A stretch of DNA of 64,000 bases from Rhodothalassiaceae bacterium (GCA_026004935.1 BPKC01000001.1:2243381-2307380), one strand, 5' to 3'; positions 18,035-28,290 are shown, counted from the stretch's first letter. Notes: generated from the letters alone by a model not told the origin. A program made the numbers and translations.

Positions 18035-18532
18035 CGTCTCCTATCCCAAGTTTCTTCGTGTCATCACGATACGCATCATCAGCGCCCCAAAAGACCTTCT
18101 CCGAACCAAGCACCCCGACCCAGCACGGGCTCTGGAACGCAGCGCTTCGAAGAGGGCTTTACTCGTTGGTCCCCGTTGAGGCAAGAAAAGACCACGCTGT
18201 TCGCTGACGGCCGGACCACTGGCCGTGAGGGGTTTAATTTATCTTGCGTTGTGTCGCACATTCTCATCACGACGGAGGCTGCGAGAGATGTGTCATGCCG
18301 AAATGAATCTTGGAACAAACTCTCCTTACTCCAAACAAATTAATTCTACTAATAAAATATTTATGACATGTGATTTCCTTCCTAGACAAAAATTGACGAT
18401 TTCTATGCAGGAATGCGAACGATACTATCTAGCATACGGAATTTATTCGTTTTTTCTTATATATATGAAAAAAAAGGATTGACCATCGTAACGGCTACCT
18501 CAATCTTGAGACAAAGGTTCTATTTTTGGAAC
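18035..18532. other. Divergent intergenic region between gmd and the glycosyltransferase
   Basis: About 500 bases. The left half keeps the local high GC; from about 18310 the sequence turns AT-rich and marks the border of the low-GC polysaccharide block. Promoters for gmd (leftward) and the following gene set (rightward) should lie here. I see no gene. An open frame does continue into the glycosyltransferase from 18413, see that entry. Confidence 0.4.
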
Positions 18533-19459
18533 ATGGCCATGAAGCACTTGGCGCCAGTAGTTGTTTTCGCCTACAAACGACCCGACCATTTACGTCAAAC
18601 CATATTGAGTTTGATGGCGTGCGATGGGTTTGATGAAAGCCCTATTATTATATATTTTGATGGGCCAAAGAATGACAAAGAGAAGGAGGCCACGAATCTT
18701 ACAAGAGAAGTTGCCAAAGACCTAATCGGCAATATTGCAGAATTTCATTTTCAAAATCGTAATATTGGCCTTGCAAAGTCCGTAATACGCGGCGTAACGG
18801 ACGTGACAAATCGTTTTGGTAGAGCAATCATCATAGAGGACGACCTCATCCTTGCCCCAGGTTTCCTTCGCTTCATGAATGATGCTCTCGATCGATATGC
18901 GGATGTCCCAAGAATTTTCCAGATATCGGGATTCATGTTTGACATCCCTGAGTGGAAACACCGCAAAACTGCCCTTTTCTTGCCATTTACGGTATCTTGG
19001 GGCTGGGCGACGTGGAAACGGGCGTGGGACGCTTTTGATCCGGACGCCACGGGTTGGGAAATTTTGCGTCACGACCGAGCCTTGCGCCGACGATTCAATC
19101 TTGACGGAAATTACAATTACGCCGCAATGCTGGAAGATCAGATGGCCGGACGGATTGATTCCTGGGCAATCCGCTGGTACTGGAGCGTCTTCAAGGCGAA
19201 CGGCTTGGTTCTTTTCCCGCCGGTGAGCCTTGTCCGGAATATTGGAATGGATGGATCCGGAACCCATGGACACGGGTGGTTGTGGCGCACTCGTTCGCTT
19301 ATGGCCGCCAATTTCTCGGCGGATTGCCTCTATTTCCTTCCTCACGATGTCCGTATTGATCCCGTCGACGTTCGGATAGTCCACCGGAATCTACGGCATC
19401 AAAGTGGTGGATGGATTTCATTTATGAGAACCAAATTCTTAGATTTGTTGAGATTATAG
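18533..19459 (+). CDS. Glycosyltransferase, GT-A fold
   Basis: A cytoplasmic, probably membrane-associated sugar transferase of the exopolysaccharide locus, about 308 residues. It begins with the GT-A beta strand [21 protein letters not shown] and has [11 protein letters not shown], then [13 protein letters not shown] and the DxD-like [17 protein letters not shown] (EDD for metal and nucleotide-sugar binding), a pattern shared with GNT-I-like and GT2 enzymes; [12 protein letters not shown] is a frequent conserved block in this group. The frame is open from 18413, but the extra 40 residues do not resemble this fold, so ATG 18533 (or 18539) is preferred despite a weak binding site. Donor and acceptor are unknown. 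Codon use is AT-rich. Confidence 0.8.
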   Translation: MAMKHLAPVVVFAYKRPDHLRQTILSLMACDGFDESPIIIYFDGPKNDKEKEATNLTREVAKDLIGNIAEFHFQNRNIGLAKSVIRGVTDVTNRFGRAIIIEDDLILAPGFLRFMNDALDRYADVPRIFQISGFMFDIPEWKHRKTALFLPFTVSWGWATWKRAWDAFDPDATGWEILRHDRALRRRFNLDGNYNYAAMLEDQMAGRIDSWAIRWYWSVFKANGLVLFPPVSLVRNIGMDGSGTHGHGWLWRTRSLMAANFSADCLYFLPHDVRIDPVDVRIVHRNLRHQSGGWISFMRTKFLDLLRL

Positions 19460-19487
19460 CAATCTTAATTCATGCATTGGCTTGCAA

Positions 19488-20081
19488 ATGAACATTCGAC
19501 TAACATTTCTCAGAGCTATTGGCCATGTCCGGTTCAAGACCGGTCGAGGCACCATAATAAGTTCTTCCGCCAAGATCGTTGATACGCTTAGGTCTTCTCA
19601 AACCAGAATTTATATAGGTAACAATTGTTATGTTGAAGGTGAATTGCTTGTCTTTTCACATGGAGGGAAAATTGTTATAGGGGATTGGTGTTTTATTGGG
19701 CGTGGGACGCGCATATGGTCTGGCGCCTCCATTGTTATCGGGAGCCGTGTCTTAATTTCCCATAATGTTAACATATTTGACAATTTGACGCACCCTTTAG
19801 ACCCACGAGAGCGGCATGCTCACTTTCGCCAGATATTTTTAGAAGGTCACCCCCGCGACATCCACCTATCGGACATGCCGATCGTGATCGAAGACGACGC
19901 TTGGATAGGAGCCGGCGCAACTATATTACGAGGCGTCCATGTTGGAAAGGGCGCCATTATCGGCGCGGGAGCCGTGGTAACTAAGGACGTACCATCAATG
20001 CATGTGGTCGCCGGAAACCCAGCACGAATCATGGGATCACTCAACGCCCAGCAAACGCATGGAGGAAGAGATGGATTTTAA
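19488..20081 (+). CDS. Left-handed beta-helix O-acetyltransferase
   Basis: A hexapeptide-repeat acyltransferase likely to O-acetylate the polysaccharide or a nucleotide sugar. Repeats run through [48 protein letters not shown], then the His-containing loop, and finally [19 protein letters not shown] and [18 protein letters not shown] with the [10 protein letters not shown] ending. This layout matches maltose O-acetyltransferase/WbbJ-type enzymes. ATG 19488 is chosen; a TTG two codons earlier would also open the frame. Its last 11 bases overlap the next gene. Confidence 0.88.
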   Translation: MNIRLTFLRAIGHVRFKTGRGTIISSSAKIVDTLRSSQTRIYIGNNCYVEGELLVFSHGGKIVIGDWCFIGRGTRIWSGASIVIGSRVLISHNVNIFDNLTHPLDPRERHAHFRQIFLEGHPRDIHLSDMPIVIEDDAWIGAGATILRGVHVGKGAIIGAGAVVTKDVPSMHVVAGNPARIMGSLNAQQTHGGRDGF

Positions 20082-20988
20082 TTTTCATGCCATTCATCTA
20101 TACCTTAAGCATCTTATTAAATTCCATAAAGATATCGACGTGATCAAAATAAACCAAGGACGTATACTTTCTCGGTTGAATCAGGGGATTCGTGTCCGCA
20201 CGCTTTCGGAATGCGAATTTAAAGTATTCTCCCAATGGGGTGAGGACGGTATAATTCAATACCTAGTAGCACACCTTGATATTCCGAACAAAACATTTAT
20301 TGAGTTCGGCGTAGAAGATTTTTCTGAGTCCAATTGTCGGTTTCTTATGATGAAGGATTATTGGAGCGGATATGTTATCGACGCAAACTGGAAAAAAATA
20401 GCTAGACTTCGGACATCATATTATTATTGGCAATATCGGTTGTTTTGTAAAACGGCGAGGATCACGAAAGAAAATGCGAATGATATTCTTCTTGAAGGTG
20501 GTTTTGGTAAGAATCCGGGAATATTGTCCATTGATATTGACGGGGTCGACTGGCATATCTTATCGGTATTAACAGATTGGCGACCTTCAATTTTGATTGT
20601 CGAATATAATGATGTTTTTGGATTTGATGTTCCTATATCAATACCATATGACCCAAATTTTGTGAGAGAAAAACATCATTTCTCTAACTTATATTGGGGC
20701 GCTAATCTACCTGCATTTACATTATTAGCTAACAAAATGGATATGGCTTTCGTTGGTACGAATGGGGCGGGTAGTAATGCTTTTTTCGTTAGTCGAAATT
20801 TATTGAACGATGTGATTTGCGAAGTGGATGTTGATACGTATCGTAGGGAAAGATCATTTTCTGATAGCCGTTCGGAGGACGGCAGACTGACCGTCCTGCG
20901 CGGAGATGATAGAAGGCGTGTTATTGCGCATATGCCCGTAGTAAACGTTTTAACTGGCGAAATGTTGCTTGTTAGGGATATCCCTTGA
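20071..20988 (+). CDS. Unknown polysaccharide-locus protein, possible FkbM-like methyltransferase
   Basis: A 305-residue protein, function unproven. A Rossmann-like start is seen in [36 protein letters not shown] and [14 protein letters not shown], with [18 protein letters not shown] resembling the acidic motif of FkbM-type methyltransferases (compare LKLDVQGGEADVL in the gene at 26108). The SAM-binding glycine motif is replaced by [11 protein letters not shown], so activity is uncertain. ATG 20071 is fixed by a perfect GGAGG five bases upstream, inside the end of the acetyltransferase gene. It is AT-rich like its neighbours and coupled to the next gene by a TGATG junction. Confidence 0.65.
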   Translation: MDFNFHAIHLYLKHLIKFHKDIDVIKINQGRILSRLNQGIRVRTLSECEFKVFSQWGEDGIIQYLVAHLDIPNKTFIEFGVEDFSESNCRFLMMKDYWSGYVIDANWKKIARLRTSYYYWQYRLFCKTARITKENANDILLEGGFGKNPGILSIDIDGVDWHILSVLTDWRPSILIVEYNDVFGFDVPISIPYDPNFVREKHHFSNLYWGANLPAFTLLANKMDMAFVGTNGAGSNAFFVSRNLLNDVICEVDVDTYRRERSFSDSRSEDGRLTVLRGDDRRRVIAHMPVVNVLTGEMLLVRDIP

Positions 20989-21863
20989 TGGAAAAGAGCG
21001 TCACTAAATCTGGAGTCGCTTTCGGTAGTTGGGAGGACGCTGTCAGATGGCTGCGAAACCAGCCTGACAAAGCCCAGCTGGTCCGCGACTCCTATTACGA
21101 CGATCCCCTTTTGGCCGCTGCGGAGCGGTATTGGCGTAGTGACGAATGGGCGGCTGCTCGGGAATTGCTCCCTCCGAATCGGGGACACGCGCTGGATGTC
21201 GGGGCCGGACGGGGGATCGCCAGTTATGCGCTGGCACGCGAAGGGTTTCATGTCACGGCTGTCGAACCGGATTCCAGCAGTCTGGTCGGGGCCGGAGCCA
21301 TCCGCGCCTTGGCAAAGGAAACCGCCTTGCCAATCCGGGTTGTCGAAGCGGTTTCCGAGCAGTTGCCTTTTGCTGATGCCAGCTTCGATCTCGTGTTTGC
21401 GCGCGCGGCACTTCATCATACCGCTGATCTGCATCAGGCCTGCCGCGAGTTTGCACGGGTGCTGAAACCAGGTGGACTTTTCCTCGCCATAAGAGAACAT
21501 GTGATTTCCCGGCATGGTGACAAGAAAGCTTTCTTAGAGAACCATCCTCTTCACAAACTATATGGTGGGGAAAATGCATTTTTACTTTCTGAGTACATAG
21601 ATGCGATGAGACTTTCCGGGCTGCACGTGAAATACGTGTTTGATTATTTTTCAACACCAATAAATTTTTTTCCTCATACCCTGCGAACTCTTCAGAATGA
21701 AATCGCGAATGGGATTGCCGGTTCTGATTCCCGTTTCTCTCTCGTTATAAAATTTTTTCTTCGGCGTTCACTCGTGTGGGCATTCCTGAGGCGTTTGCTC
21801 GCTGCTATCGATCAACGACCCGGCAGATTGCATTCTTTTCTGGCTGTAAAGGGCAAACCGTGA
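20988..21863 (+). CDS. Class I SAM-dependent methyltransferase (Methyltransf_11 type)
   Basis: A 291-residue methyltransferase. Motif I is ALDVGAGRGIASYALAREG (around residues 68-86), motif II VTAVEPDSSSL, motif III ASFDLVFARAALHH, and the post-motif EFARVLKPGGLFLAIREH, which together define the Methyltransf_11 group. The ATG overlaps the previous stop as TGATG. GC content rises here compared with the two genes before it, so the block is a mosaic. The substrate is probably a sugar or lipid-linked intermediate, by context only. Confidence 0.82.
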   Translation: MEKSVTKSGVAFGSWEDAVRWLRNQPDKAQLVRDSYYDDPLLAAAERYWRSDEWAAARELLPPNRGHALDVGAGRGIASYALAREGFHVTAVEPDSSSLVGAGAIRALAKETALPIRVVEAVSEQLPFADASFDLVFARAALHHTADLHQACREFARVLKPGGLFLAIREHVISRHGDKKAFLENHPLHKLYGGENAFLLSEYIDAMRLSGLHVKYVFDYFSTPINFFPHTLRTLQNEIANGIAGSDSRFSLVIKFFLRRSLVWAFLRRLLAAIDQRPGRLHSFLAVKGKP

Positions 21864-22789
21864 TTGTGCTGATCACTGGAGCTCGCGGTTTCATAGGGAG
21901 ACACGTCAGTCGCGCATTGGCGGCGGATGGCGATTGCGTACTCGGTATCGGACATGGTGATTGGCCCTCCGCCAGGGAGGAAGCGGGCCTCGCGCTGTGG
22001 TTAAATGCGGACGTCTCCTTAGCAAATCTTCGCTTGGTCTGCCGCGAGTTCGGCGCGCCCGATGTGGTGGTGCATTTGGCAGGCGGCTCATCCGTCGGCG
22101 CGGCACTCGCTAATCCGTTAGAGGATTTCCGGCGGACGGTGGTCAGCACCGCGGAGCTTCTCGAATGGATGCGCCACGACGCTCCGCAGGCACGGCTTGT
22201 AGCGCTTTCAAGCGCAGCCGTCTACGGAGAGGGGCATGAGGGCAGGATTCCGGAGTCCGCACCGCTTCGCCCCGTTTCACCTTATGGCTATCACAAAGCC
22301 GTGTCTGAATCACTATGCCGAATGTATGCCAAATGTTACAATCTTTCTATTTCACTCTTGCGCCCCTTTTCCGTTTTTGGACCAGGTCTTCGAAAACAGT
22401 TGATATGGGATTTGTGCACCAGGCTGAGAAAGGGCGAAAATATTATCAAACTTGGTGGCACGGGACGCGAAACTCGCGATTGGCTCTACGTCGAAGATCT
22501 TGTGCAAGCCGTCAAACTAGCGATTCCTGAAGCCAGCGCTGAAGCACCTGTTTTCAATGCTGGAACCGGAAAAGCAATAACAGTGCAAGATTTTTCTCAA
22601 GCCGTCATAGAAATTTTTGGACTTTCCTCTAAAGTTGTGAATTTGGTTTTTACAGGCGAAGAACGTGCGGGCGATCCAAGAAATTTGGTATCAGATATAC
22701 GGAAGATTAAGGAGCGCGGTTTCAATTGCGGATGGACATTACGAGACGGAATAAAAGAGTACGTCAACTGGTTTAACAAATGTCGATGA
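21860..22789 (+). CDS. NAD-dependent sugar epimerase/dehydratase (SDR)
   Basis: An extended SDR enzyme acting on a nucleotide sugar. It shows VLITGARGFIGRHVSRAL (NAD-binding), VVVHLAGGSSVGAALANPLE, LVALSSAAVYGEGHEG and catalytic SPYGYHKAVSESLC (YxxxK), then LRPFSVFGPGLRKQLIW. The GTG at 21860 gives a GTGA overlap with the previous stop and has AAAGGG six bases upstream; it also starts right at the Rossmann strand, so it is preferred over an ATG at 21776 inside the previous gene. The 309-residue length suits a UDP-sugar 4-epimerase or a dTDP-4-keto-sugar reductase; the exact reaction is not determinable here. Confidence 0.82.
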   Translation: MIVLITGARGFIGRHVSRALAADGDCVLGIGHGDWPSAREEAGLALWLNADVSLANLRLVCREFGAPDVVVHLAGGSSVGAALANPLEDFRRTVVSTAELLEWMRHDAPQARLVALSSAAVYGEGHEGRIPESAPLRPVSPYGYHKAVSESLCRMYAKCYNLSISLLRPFSVFGPGLRKQLIWDLCTRLRKGENIIKLGGTGRETRDWLYVEDLVQAVKLAIPEASAEAPVFNAGTGKAITVQDFSQAVIEIFGLSSKVVNLVFTGEERAGDPRNLVSDIRKIKERGFNCGWTLRDGIKEYVNWFNKCR

Positions 22790-23976
22790 CGACACAAAAT
22801 CCGATAAGAATTTTGTTTCCACTAATCTCTAACGCTCGTTGGACGGGTGGATATAATTATCTTAAGAATTTAATTCATGCCATATCGGATTTTTGCTATG
22901 GAGAATTAGTTCCAGTTGTGCTATACTCAAAAGATTTATCTGACGAAGAACTTGCGCCTTTTGAGGAAATGCGCGGTATTGAGTTCGTTTTCTCGCCTTT
23001 GAGTTATGACAGGTTCACTTTCCACCAAGGAGTGTCCTCTATCATATTGGGCGTCGACAATAAATTTAATCATATTATTAAATCCAACAATGTATCAATT
23101 ATTTTCGAGCACGCCAACTTTTTTGGATGGCGTCTTCCTATTCCTGCTCTCGCCTGGTTGCCGGACTTTCAACACAGGCATCTTCCTCATCTATTCTCCC
23201 GTCGTGCGTGGCTCAAAAGGGAGCTGGGCTATCGTACGCAGATCCTTTTTAAACGCCACATCATACTTAGCAGCTACTCAGCACTCGCTGACTACGAACG
23301 CTGGTATGGACGCGATCGTACTCGCGTTCATGTTCTTCGGTTTGCGGTACGTCCGCCACCGCGTATCAGTGAGGCAACGGTCCGTGAAGTGCTTTCAAGA
23401 TATGATATCGATCAGCCTTTTTTTTACCTACCGAACCAATTTTGGCTTCATAAAAATCACGATCTCGTGCTGGAAACACTGGCGATGCTCAGGCGATCCG
23501 GGCATGAGCGCCTGGTAGTCGCGACCGGCAATACCACGGAAAAACGCAGCCAAAGTCATTATCGAACGCTTATCGAAAAGATTGACCGATACGGCCTCCA
23601 CAATAGTTTTCGCATTCTCGGAATGATCCCGTACCCTCACGTGCAATGTCTCATGCAGTGCTGTGCGGCTCTGATTAATCCATCCCGCTGCGAAGGATGG
23701 AGCACGACCGTCGAGGAAGCCCGTGCAATAGGGACACCAATGATCTTATCAGACCTGCCCGTCCATCGTGAACAGGCTGGTGGAGATGCGATTTATTTTG
23801 ACCCAGCCTCGCCAGAAGAGCTGGCCCAGGCACTATTGCGCTTCCGACCATTAACCGCAACCGAGAGAGAACGCCGTCGCGTTGCCGCTGAGACAGCAAG
23901 CTGGCGCCGTGTTGAGGCATTCTCTCGCCAATTTCTAGCGATCGTCCGCGGAATCATCCGAATGCCTCGCTCTTAA
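22786..23976 (+). CDS. GT4-family glycosyltransferase
   Basis: A GT-B fold glycosyltransferase of about 396 residues. The N-terminal half has ILFPLISNARWTGGYNYLKN, a typical acceptor-side start with a glycine loop. The C-terminal donor domain has FFYLPNQFWLHKNHDLVLE, VVATGNTT, FRILGMIPYPHVQCLM and the signature NPSRCEGWSTTVEEARAIGTP, with the E-x7-E motif of GT4 enzymes. ATG 22786 overlaps the previous stop as ATGA; an ATG two codons earlier is equally possible. It closes the rightward gene set begun at 18533. Linkage and sugar are unknown. Confidence 0.88.
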   Translation: MTTQNPIRILFPLISNARWTGGYNYLKNLIHAISDFCYGELVPVVLYSKDLSDEELAPFEEMRGIEFVFSPLSYDRFTFHQGVSSIILGVDNKFNHIIKSNNVSIIFEHANFFGWRLPIPALAWLPDFQHRHLPHLFSRRAWLKRELGYRTQILFKRHIILSSYSALADYERWYGRDRTRVHVLRFAVRPPPRISEATVREVLSRYDIDQPFFYLPNQFWLHKNHDLVLETLAMLRRSGHERLVVATGNTTEKRSQSHYRTLIEKIDRYGLHNSFRILGMIPYPHVQCLMQCCAALINPSRCEGWSTTVEEARAIGTPMILSDLPVHREQAGGDAIYFDPASPEELAQALLRFRPLTATERERRRVAAETASWRRVEAFSRQFLAIVRGIIRMPRS

Positions 23977-24009
23977 CTGATGTGTTGGCGGCAAACCGGC
24001 TATGGTCCA

Positions 24010-25254
24010 TTATGCGTTGCGATTGTTTCTGCATGGATCATTTGTGCGGCGATGCATCCTAGCGGATGAAACGAGCCCGCCAAGAAGAAACAAGGGTTTC
24101 GCCATCCACAATGTCATACTCAAATTCAGATAGGCCAGCTCAGCCAAGAACAACGCGATCAGAACGGCCGCCTCGCCGCGCAATCCGGGACGTTTCAATA
24201 TCTGCGCGCTGCGCCACAATATCGCTGCGATGAATCCCAGAAAGAAAACCAATCCGACCACCCCCTGCTCGCTGAGCAGTTCGAGGACGATATTGTGCGG
24301 ATAGCCAAGGCCGGTAAGCGCGTCAAAGGCTCCCATTCCGGTTCCGAAAAAAGGGGATTCGCGGAACATCGCCCATGCCGCCCTGAAGCGCTCCAGCCTA
24401 TCGAGAGCCGACGGATCGAGTATGACGCCGCCCTGGTCGATATTGGTCAGCAGGCGTAGCAGACCGGTCGTAAACACACTATCACCGAGCAGCATGGGAA
24501 AAACATACCATAGAGCGCCGAAGGTAGCCAGAATGCTGCCAAAAATCGTAGCGGGTCTTATATTTTTCATACCCAGCATAACGAATGTCACAATTCCGAC
24601 AAAGGCAGAAACGAATACACCACGGGTTCCGGATGTGACTGCAACATATATGTCAAAGAGTAAGGCGAAACTAAAAACCGCTACCTGCCATATTCTTCTT
24701 TCCGCCATCGCAAAAAACGCCAGAAACATGGTGGCCGCAATAACGAACGCCAATGGAGACGCGAGGCCAACGGCCGTTCCGGAACCCACCACCAGCCGTC
24801 CCGCCACGGAGATATCGCGGTGCGCCAGCATCAAGAGGCCGAAGAGAGCGCCGAAAATGGCCAGGCCAGCAAGCATCTGCCGGACGAGCGCCTCCAAGGG
24901 TAAGGTGCCGATAAATCTTCCGACGAAATAGGTGACGCTACCAACAGCGAAAAGACGCAGATAAGTTTCCTTCCCACCTGCTGGCCCTAAGAAAGCTGAT
25001 ATAGCAGAATAAGTAAGATACACTAGAAACAAGCCGTCTATCAAATTTAGTCGTTCGATTCTTTTTCTGCCTACTAAGAACAATATCATAAACAGGACTA
25101 TGACGGTATAAATTTCTCCTAACAATGAAACTCCCGATATTGCACCCGCTTGGTAGCTAATATAAAATCCAGAAAGCCATAAACCTGGCCAAATAATTCC
25201 AGCCAAAATAAGCGAAATAAATATTAGAATTGGCCACTGCAATGCAGCCTCCAT
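24010..25254 (-). CDS. O-antigen ligase/polymerase family membrane protein (Wzy-like)
   Basis: A polytopic inner-membrane protein of 414 residues with about ten to twelve hydrophobic helices. The Wzy_C/O-antigen ligase hallmark is the periplasmic loop near residue 310-330: FFGTGMGAFDAL followed by YPHNIVLELLSEQGVVGL. In this family that loop acts in polymerising or ligating undecaprenyl-linked glycans. It stands alone on the minus strand, convergent with the GT4 gene. A weak start region (no clear GGAGG) leaves the exact N-terminus open. Either repeat-unit polymerase or ligase is possible; a locus with a flippase and Wzz favours polymerase. Confidence 0.85.
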   Translation of the reverse strand: MEAALQWPILIFISLILAGIIWPGLWLSGFYISYQAGAISGVSLLGEIYTVIVLFMILFLVGRKRIERLNLIDGLFLVYLTYSAISAFLGPAGGKETYLRLFAVGSVTYFVGRFIGTLPLEALVRQMLAGLAIFGALFGLLMLAHRDISVAGRLVVGSGTAVGLASPLAFVIAATMFLAFFAMAERRIWQVAVFSFALLFDIYVAVTSGTRGVFVSAFVGIVTFVMLGMKNIRPATIFGSILATFGALWYVFPMLLGDSVFTTGLLRLLTNIDQGGVILDPSALDRLERFRAAWAMFRESPFFGTGMGAFDALTGLGYPHNIVLELLSEQGVVGLVFFLGFIAAILWRSAQILKRPGLRGEAAVLIALFLAELAYLNLSMTLWMAKPLFLLGGLVSSARMHRRTNDPCRNNRNA

Positions 25255-26107
25255 AAACTCAAAGATTTCTACTTATAAAGATTGACGTCATAATCAGAAA
25301 GATCATATGTTGGACTATTGTCATGCGGCGCCGAGACGCCAGCCTGCCAAAGCCGTATCCCATCGCGTCATCGGCGATCTGGTGCTGCCTCGCAGGGGCT
25401 CCGATGAATACGGAACAATCGGCGCGGCTATCTTCGCGGCCATTCATGTGGACACCCCACGGGTGGGAAAACCAATCATGCTCATTGTTAGCTAAGCTTG
25501 CGCGCCGCCGCAAGATCTGCGAAACCACATGCGCGATTCTGAAATCCTATCCAGACTCGCGGGACTCATGTCGGATGATTCCATCAGCTGAACTGCGCAT
25601 ACACGCTTTTCTATTGTGTTTCGACTACTGTCCACTGGGCGTTTTCTGGGTCGACGCAATCATTGATAATAATTGATACGACGCCATGCGCTAGAAAAGC
25701 CTTGGACGGAAAAGCTGCAGGACCTACGCTTTCCGTCGTCTGTCAGGCTCCCGCGGGAGCGCACTTGAGTGCTCACGGCAGGGTTCGCTAGGATTTGCCG
25801 CCGTTTGACTGATGGCTGAGGGCCAAGCATTTGAAGCCCCTGCGTCCGCTGGTGCAGAGGTTGTAATTTCCTAGGTCGACGTCCGAATGCCATCACGGAT
25901 CAAGGAAAGAGTAAACTCTCGGCTGTGCGGCGCCACGTACGCACTCTGATGGACGTCCACTCTGGTGGTGTTTTTTAGCTGACGAGGTTGCAACAATCGG
26001 ATTCAGGAGTTCTCTAAGAGTGATTTAACATCCATGGGTGCCCCTTTGGCGTAAGTGGTTGGGTCACGGCGGGCCTGCGGCTCGCGAGCGCGACGAGGAG
26101 AAAGTGA
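25255..26107. other. 850-bp intergenic region without a recognised gene
   Basis: No convincing coding region. A 62-codon open frame (25307-25495, plus) and a 78-codon one (25660-25896, minus) exist, but neither has a binding site, family resemblance or domain pattern. Composition is mixed, which would fit decayed gene remnants between two imported pieces. A GAGGAGAAA binding site for the FkbM gene lies at 26093-26101. Confidence 0.4.
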
Positions 26108-26872
26108 ATGAAATTTACGAAAGTTTTGGCATCTAGAATAAGGCGTGTTCTTCGCAAAATCGGGCTGGATCTAGTTCTGTTTAATAATCGAAATCCAGAC
26201 TTCGTGTTGCAGCGGGAATTATATCGCCATGGCATAGAAATATGTTTGGATGTGGGTGCCAATCGCGGCCAATTCGCGGCGCGCATGCGCCGATACGGTT
26301 TTCGTGGCGTGATCCATTCCTTTGAACCGATCCCCGAGGCTTTTGGAGAACTGGCGTCCCGCGCCGCGCGCGACAAGAAGTGGTTCGCACATCAGCTTGC
26401 CTTGGGATGCACGCAGGGCGAGGCGCCATTCTTCCTCGCGGCCAATGACCAGACGAGCTCACTGCATAGGCCAACGTCGCTCAATCTGGAATCAACTCCG
26501 ACTGCGCGTACGCAACGCATGCTGAAAGTGCAGGTCTGCCGGCTGGATCAGGTCCTCGAAGATCTGGGACTCGACCCCTCCCGTTGTTTTCTCAAGCTTG
26601 ATGTACAGGGAGGAGAAGCTGACGTCTTGGCAGGAGCGGAAGGTGCTCTCGGTCAAATTCCACTCATCCAGCTTGAGACATCCTTCGAGCCTCTTTACGA
26701 GAACGAGCGATCATTTTCTGATCTCCTCGCCTATCTGAAGGCAGCGGGTTTTTCCCTGGTCTCGTTGATCCCCGGCTACTGCGATCCCAGGACGGGAGCC
26801 CTCCTTCAAGTGGATGCGATCGTTTCACGCCTTCCCCGGGACGCCGAAATTTCCCCTCGGACGCAAGAATAG
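26108..26872 (+). CDS. FkbM-family methyltransferase
   Basis: A 254-residue SAM-dependent methyltransferase of the FkbM (Methyltransf_21) family, found often in polysaccharide loci where it O-methylates sugars. Clear motifs are CLDVGANRGQFAARM (SAM-binding, near residue 48), VIHSFEPIPEAF (acidic ribose-binding residue), and FLKLDVQGGEADVLAGA (near residue 160). GAGGAGAAAGTGA precedes the ATG. It is flanked by two gene-poor stretches. A weak CGTCT/AGACG hairpin followed by TTATTT lies just downstream at 26879-26897. Confidence 0.9.
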   Translation: MKFTKVLASRIRRVLRKIGLDLVLFNNRNPDFVLQRELYRHGIEICLDVGANRGQFAARMRRYGFRGVIHSFEPIPEAFGELASRAARDKKWFAHQLALGCTQGEAPFFLAANDQTSSLHRPTSLNLESTPTARTQRMLKVQVCRLDQVLEDLGLDPSRCFLKLDVQGGEADVLAGAEGALGQIPLIQLETSFEPLYENERSFSDLLAYLKAAGFSLVSLIPGYCDPRTGALLQVDAIVSRLPRDAEISPRTQE

Positions 26873-27341
26873 ACAAGTCGTCTGAAAGACGTTATTTGAC
26901 AGATAGGAGTGATACATAAATTCATCTTCCGAACTAATCTGAGAGTGATCAATCATGATGGCAGACGCGATCTCAGGTCGTAACGATTCCGACGCCAACA
27001 TTTGAACCATAGACAAATTGGCATGCTTGAGATTCAAGTCGTGTACTGCACCATCCTCGTCCGGGGGCAGCAGAAAAGATTGAACGTGTGATAGGTAACA
27101 TGATGAAGGACGTGTTTCTATGCCTTGAGGGAACCTTGAGGAAAACTAAATGCAAACCGACAATGGCGTCTGGAGGAAATTTAAATTAGGCATTTTCCTA
27201 CGAAAATGTCGACTGGAGCGGCCGACAGTCGGGGCAGGCTATCTTGCGTGAGCTGCATATTCACGCACGGCATGTCTCCTGCTGACTATGAGCCCATAAG
27301 TGCGCCCGGTTTCTCCGCTGCGCGAGGCTCCGATGTTTAGC
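26873..27341. other. Gene-poor region left of the IS element
   Basis: Nothing coding is evident in these 470 bases. The small hairpin at 26879-26891 could end fkbM transcription. The stretch is AT-rich to about 27190 and then GC-rich up to the IS end. A short frame with QTDNG near 27150 resembles a transposase phrase, but it is too short to call. Confidence 0.4.
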
Positions 27342-28290
27342 TGTGGAGTCTCATGAGGTTGTTCATGTCCAGGCCTGATCGGCTGATGGGTGGTTTTCTG
27401 TTTATCTCGGCTTGGGGGCGGTGCCAATTGTAATGGTGCAGCCAGCGGGGGAGGTCTTGCTTTCGCTGCCCCGCGGTCTGATAGGCGCGCCCATAGGCCC
27501 ATGCGCGCAAGCTCGACTGGATGAAGCGTTCGGCTTTGCCGTTGGTCTTCGGCGTATAGGGGCGTGCATGGACATGGCGCAGCCCGAGGGCCTTGCAGGC
27601 CTTGTTGAAGGCCTTCGAGCGGTAGCAGCTGCCGTTGTCGGTCATCACGCGCATCATCCGGATCCCCGGCGCATGATACCACGCCACCGCCGCTTTGAGG
27701 AAGGCGACGGCATCCTCCTTGCGCTCGCTGTCGAGAACCCGGCCGAAGGCGAGGCGCGCGTGGTCGTCGATGCAGACATGGACGAACTCCCATCCGACGC
27801 CGCGGCTGCTGCTCCGGCGGGAACGGTCTTTGGTGATGCGGTGTCCGGTGCGGGTGAGGCGGCCGAGTTTCTTGATGTCGAGGTGCAGGAGCTCGCCGGG
27901 GGTGGCGTGCTCATATCGCCTGACCGGTTCGGCGGGTTCGAGATCGCGCCAGCGGTTGAGACCGTGACGCGCGAGGATGCGCCCGACGGCGGCGCGCGAG
28001 AGGCCGGCCTCCGCCGCGATCCGGTCCATGGTTCGCCGCTGACGCCGCAACCGCGTCACTTCCGCCTCGGTCGCGGCAGGCGTGCGGGTCGGGCTGCGGT
28101 GGGGTCGCGACGACCGGTCCTCAAGCCCGGCCAGCCCATGCTCGCGAAACCGCCGCGCCCATCTGAAAACCGTGCGGACGCTGACCCCCATGGCGCCAGC
28201 AACGTCGGCAACCCGTTCGCCACGCTCCAGGCGCCGAATCATGATCTCTCGACCTTTCGGCGTCAGTCGTGCATTCTTGTGCATGTCCAT
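27337..28290 (-). CDS. IS481-family transposase
   Basis: A DDE transposase of about 317 residues. The N-terminal helix-turn-helix region reads VADVAGAMGVSVRTVFRWAR, followed by a second one (RIAAEAGLSRAAVGRILARH). The catalytic core has LLHLDIKKLGRL and WEFVHVCIDDHARLAF (first Asp residues), VMTDNGSCYRS (second Asp) and YTPKTNGKAERFIQSSL (Glu), which is the IS481/IS3 integrase pattern. ATG 28290 has GGGGAGGA five bases upstream; the frame is open 11 codons further. The stop codon TAA lies at the very edge, in what seems to be target-site DNA just outside the terminal repeat. The gene looks intact. Confidence 0.92.
   Translation of the reverse strand: MDMHKNARLTPKGREIMIRRLERGERVADVAGAMGVSVRTVFRWARRFREHGLAGLEDRSSRPHRSPTRTPAATEAEVTRLRRQRRTMDRIAAEAGLSRAAVGRILARHGLNRWRDLEPAEPVRRYEHATPGELLHLDIKKLGRLTRTGHRITKDRSRRSSSRGVGWEFVHVCIDDHARLAFGRVLDSERKEDAVAFLKAAVAWYHAPGIRMMRVMTDNGSCYRSKAFNKACKALGLRHVHARPYTPKTNGKAERFIQSSLRAWAYGRAYQTAGQRKQDLPRWLHHYNWHRPQAEINRKPPISRSGLDMNNLMRLHS

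Noticed and set aside
25660-25896. 78-codon minus-strand frame in the gene-poor region
   Set aside because: No binding site, no recognisable family, composition like surrounding non-coding DNA.
27239-27793. 184-codon minus-strand frame across the left IS end
   Set aside because: Runs through the transposase gene in the wrong frame and continues into flanking DNA by chance.
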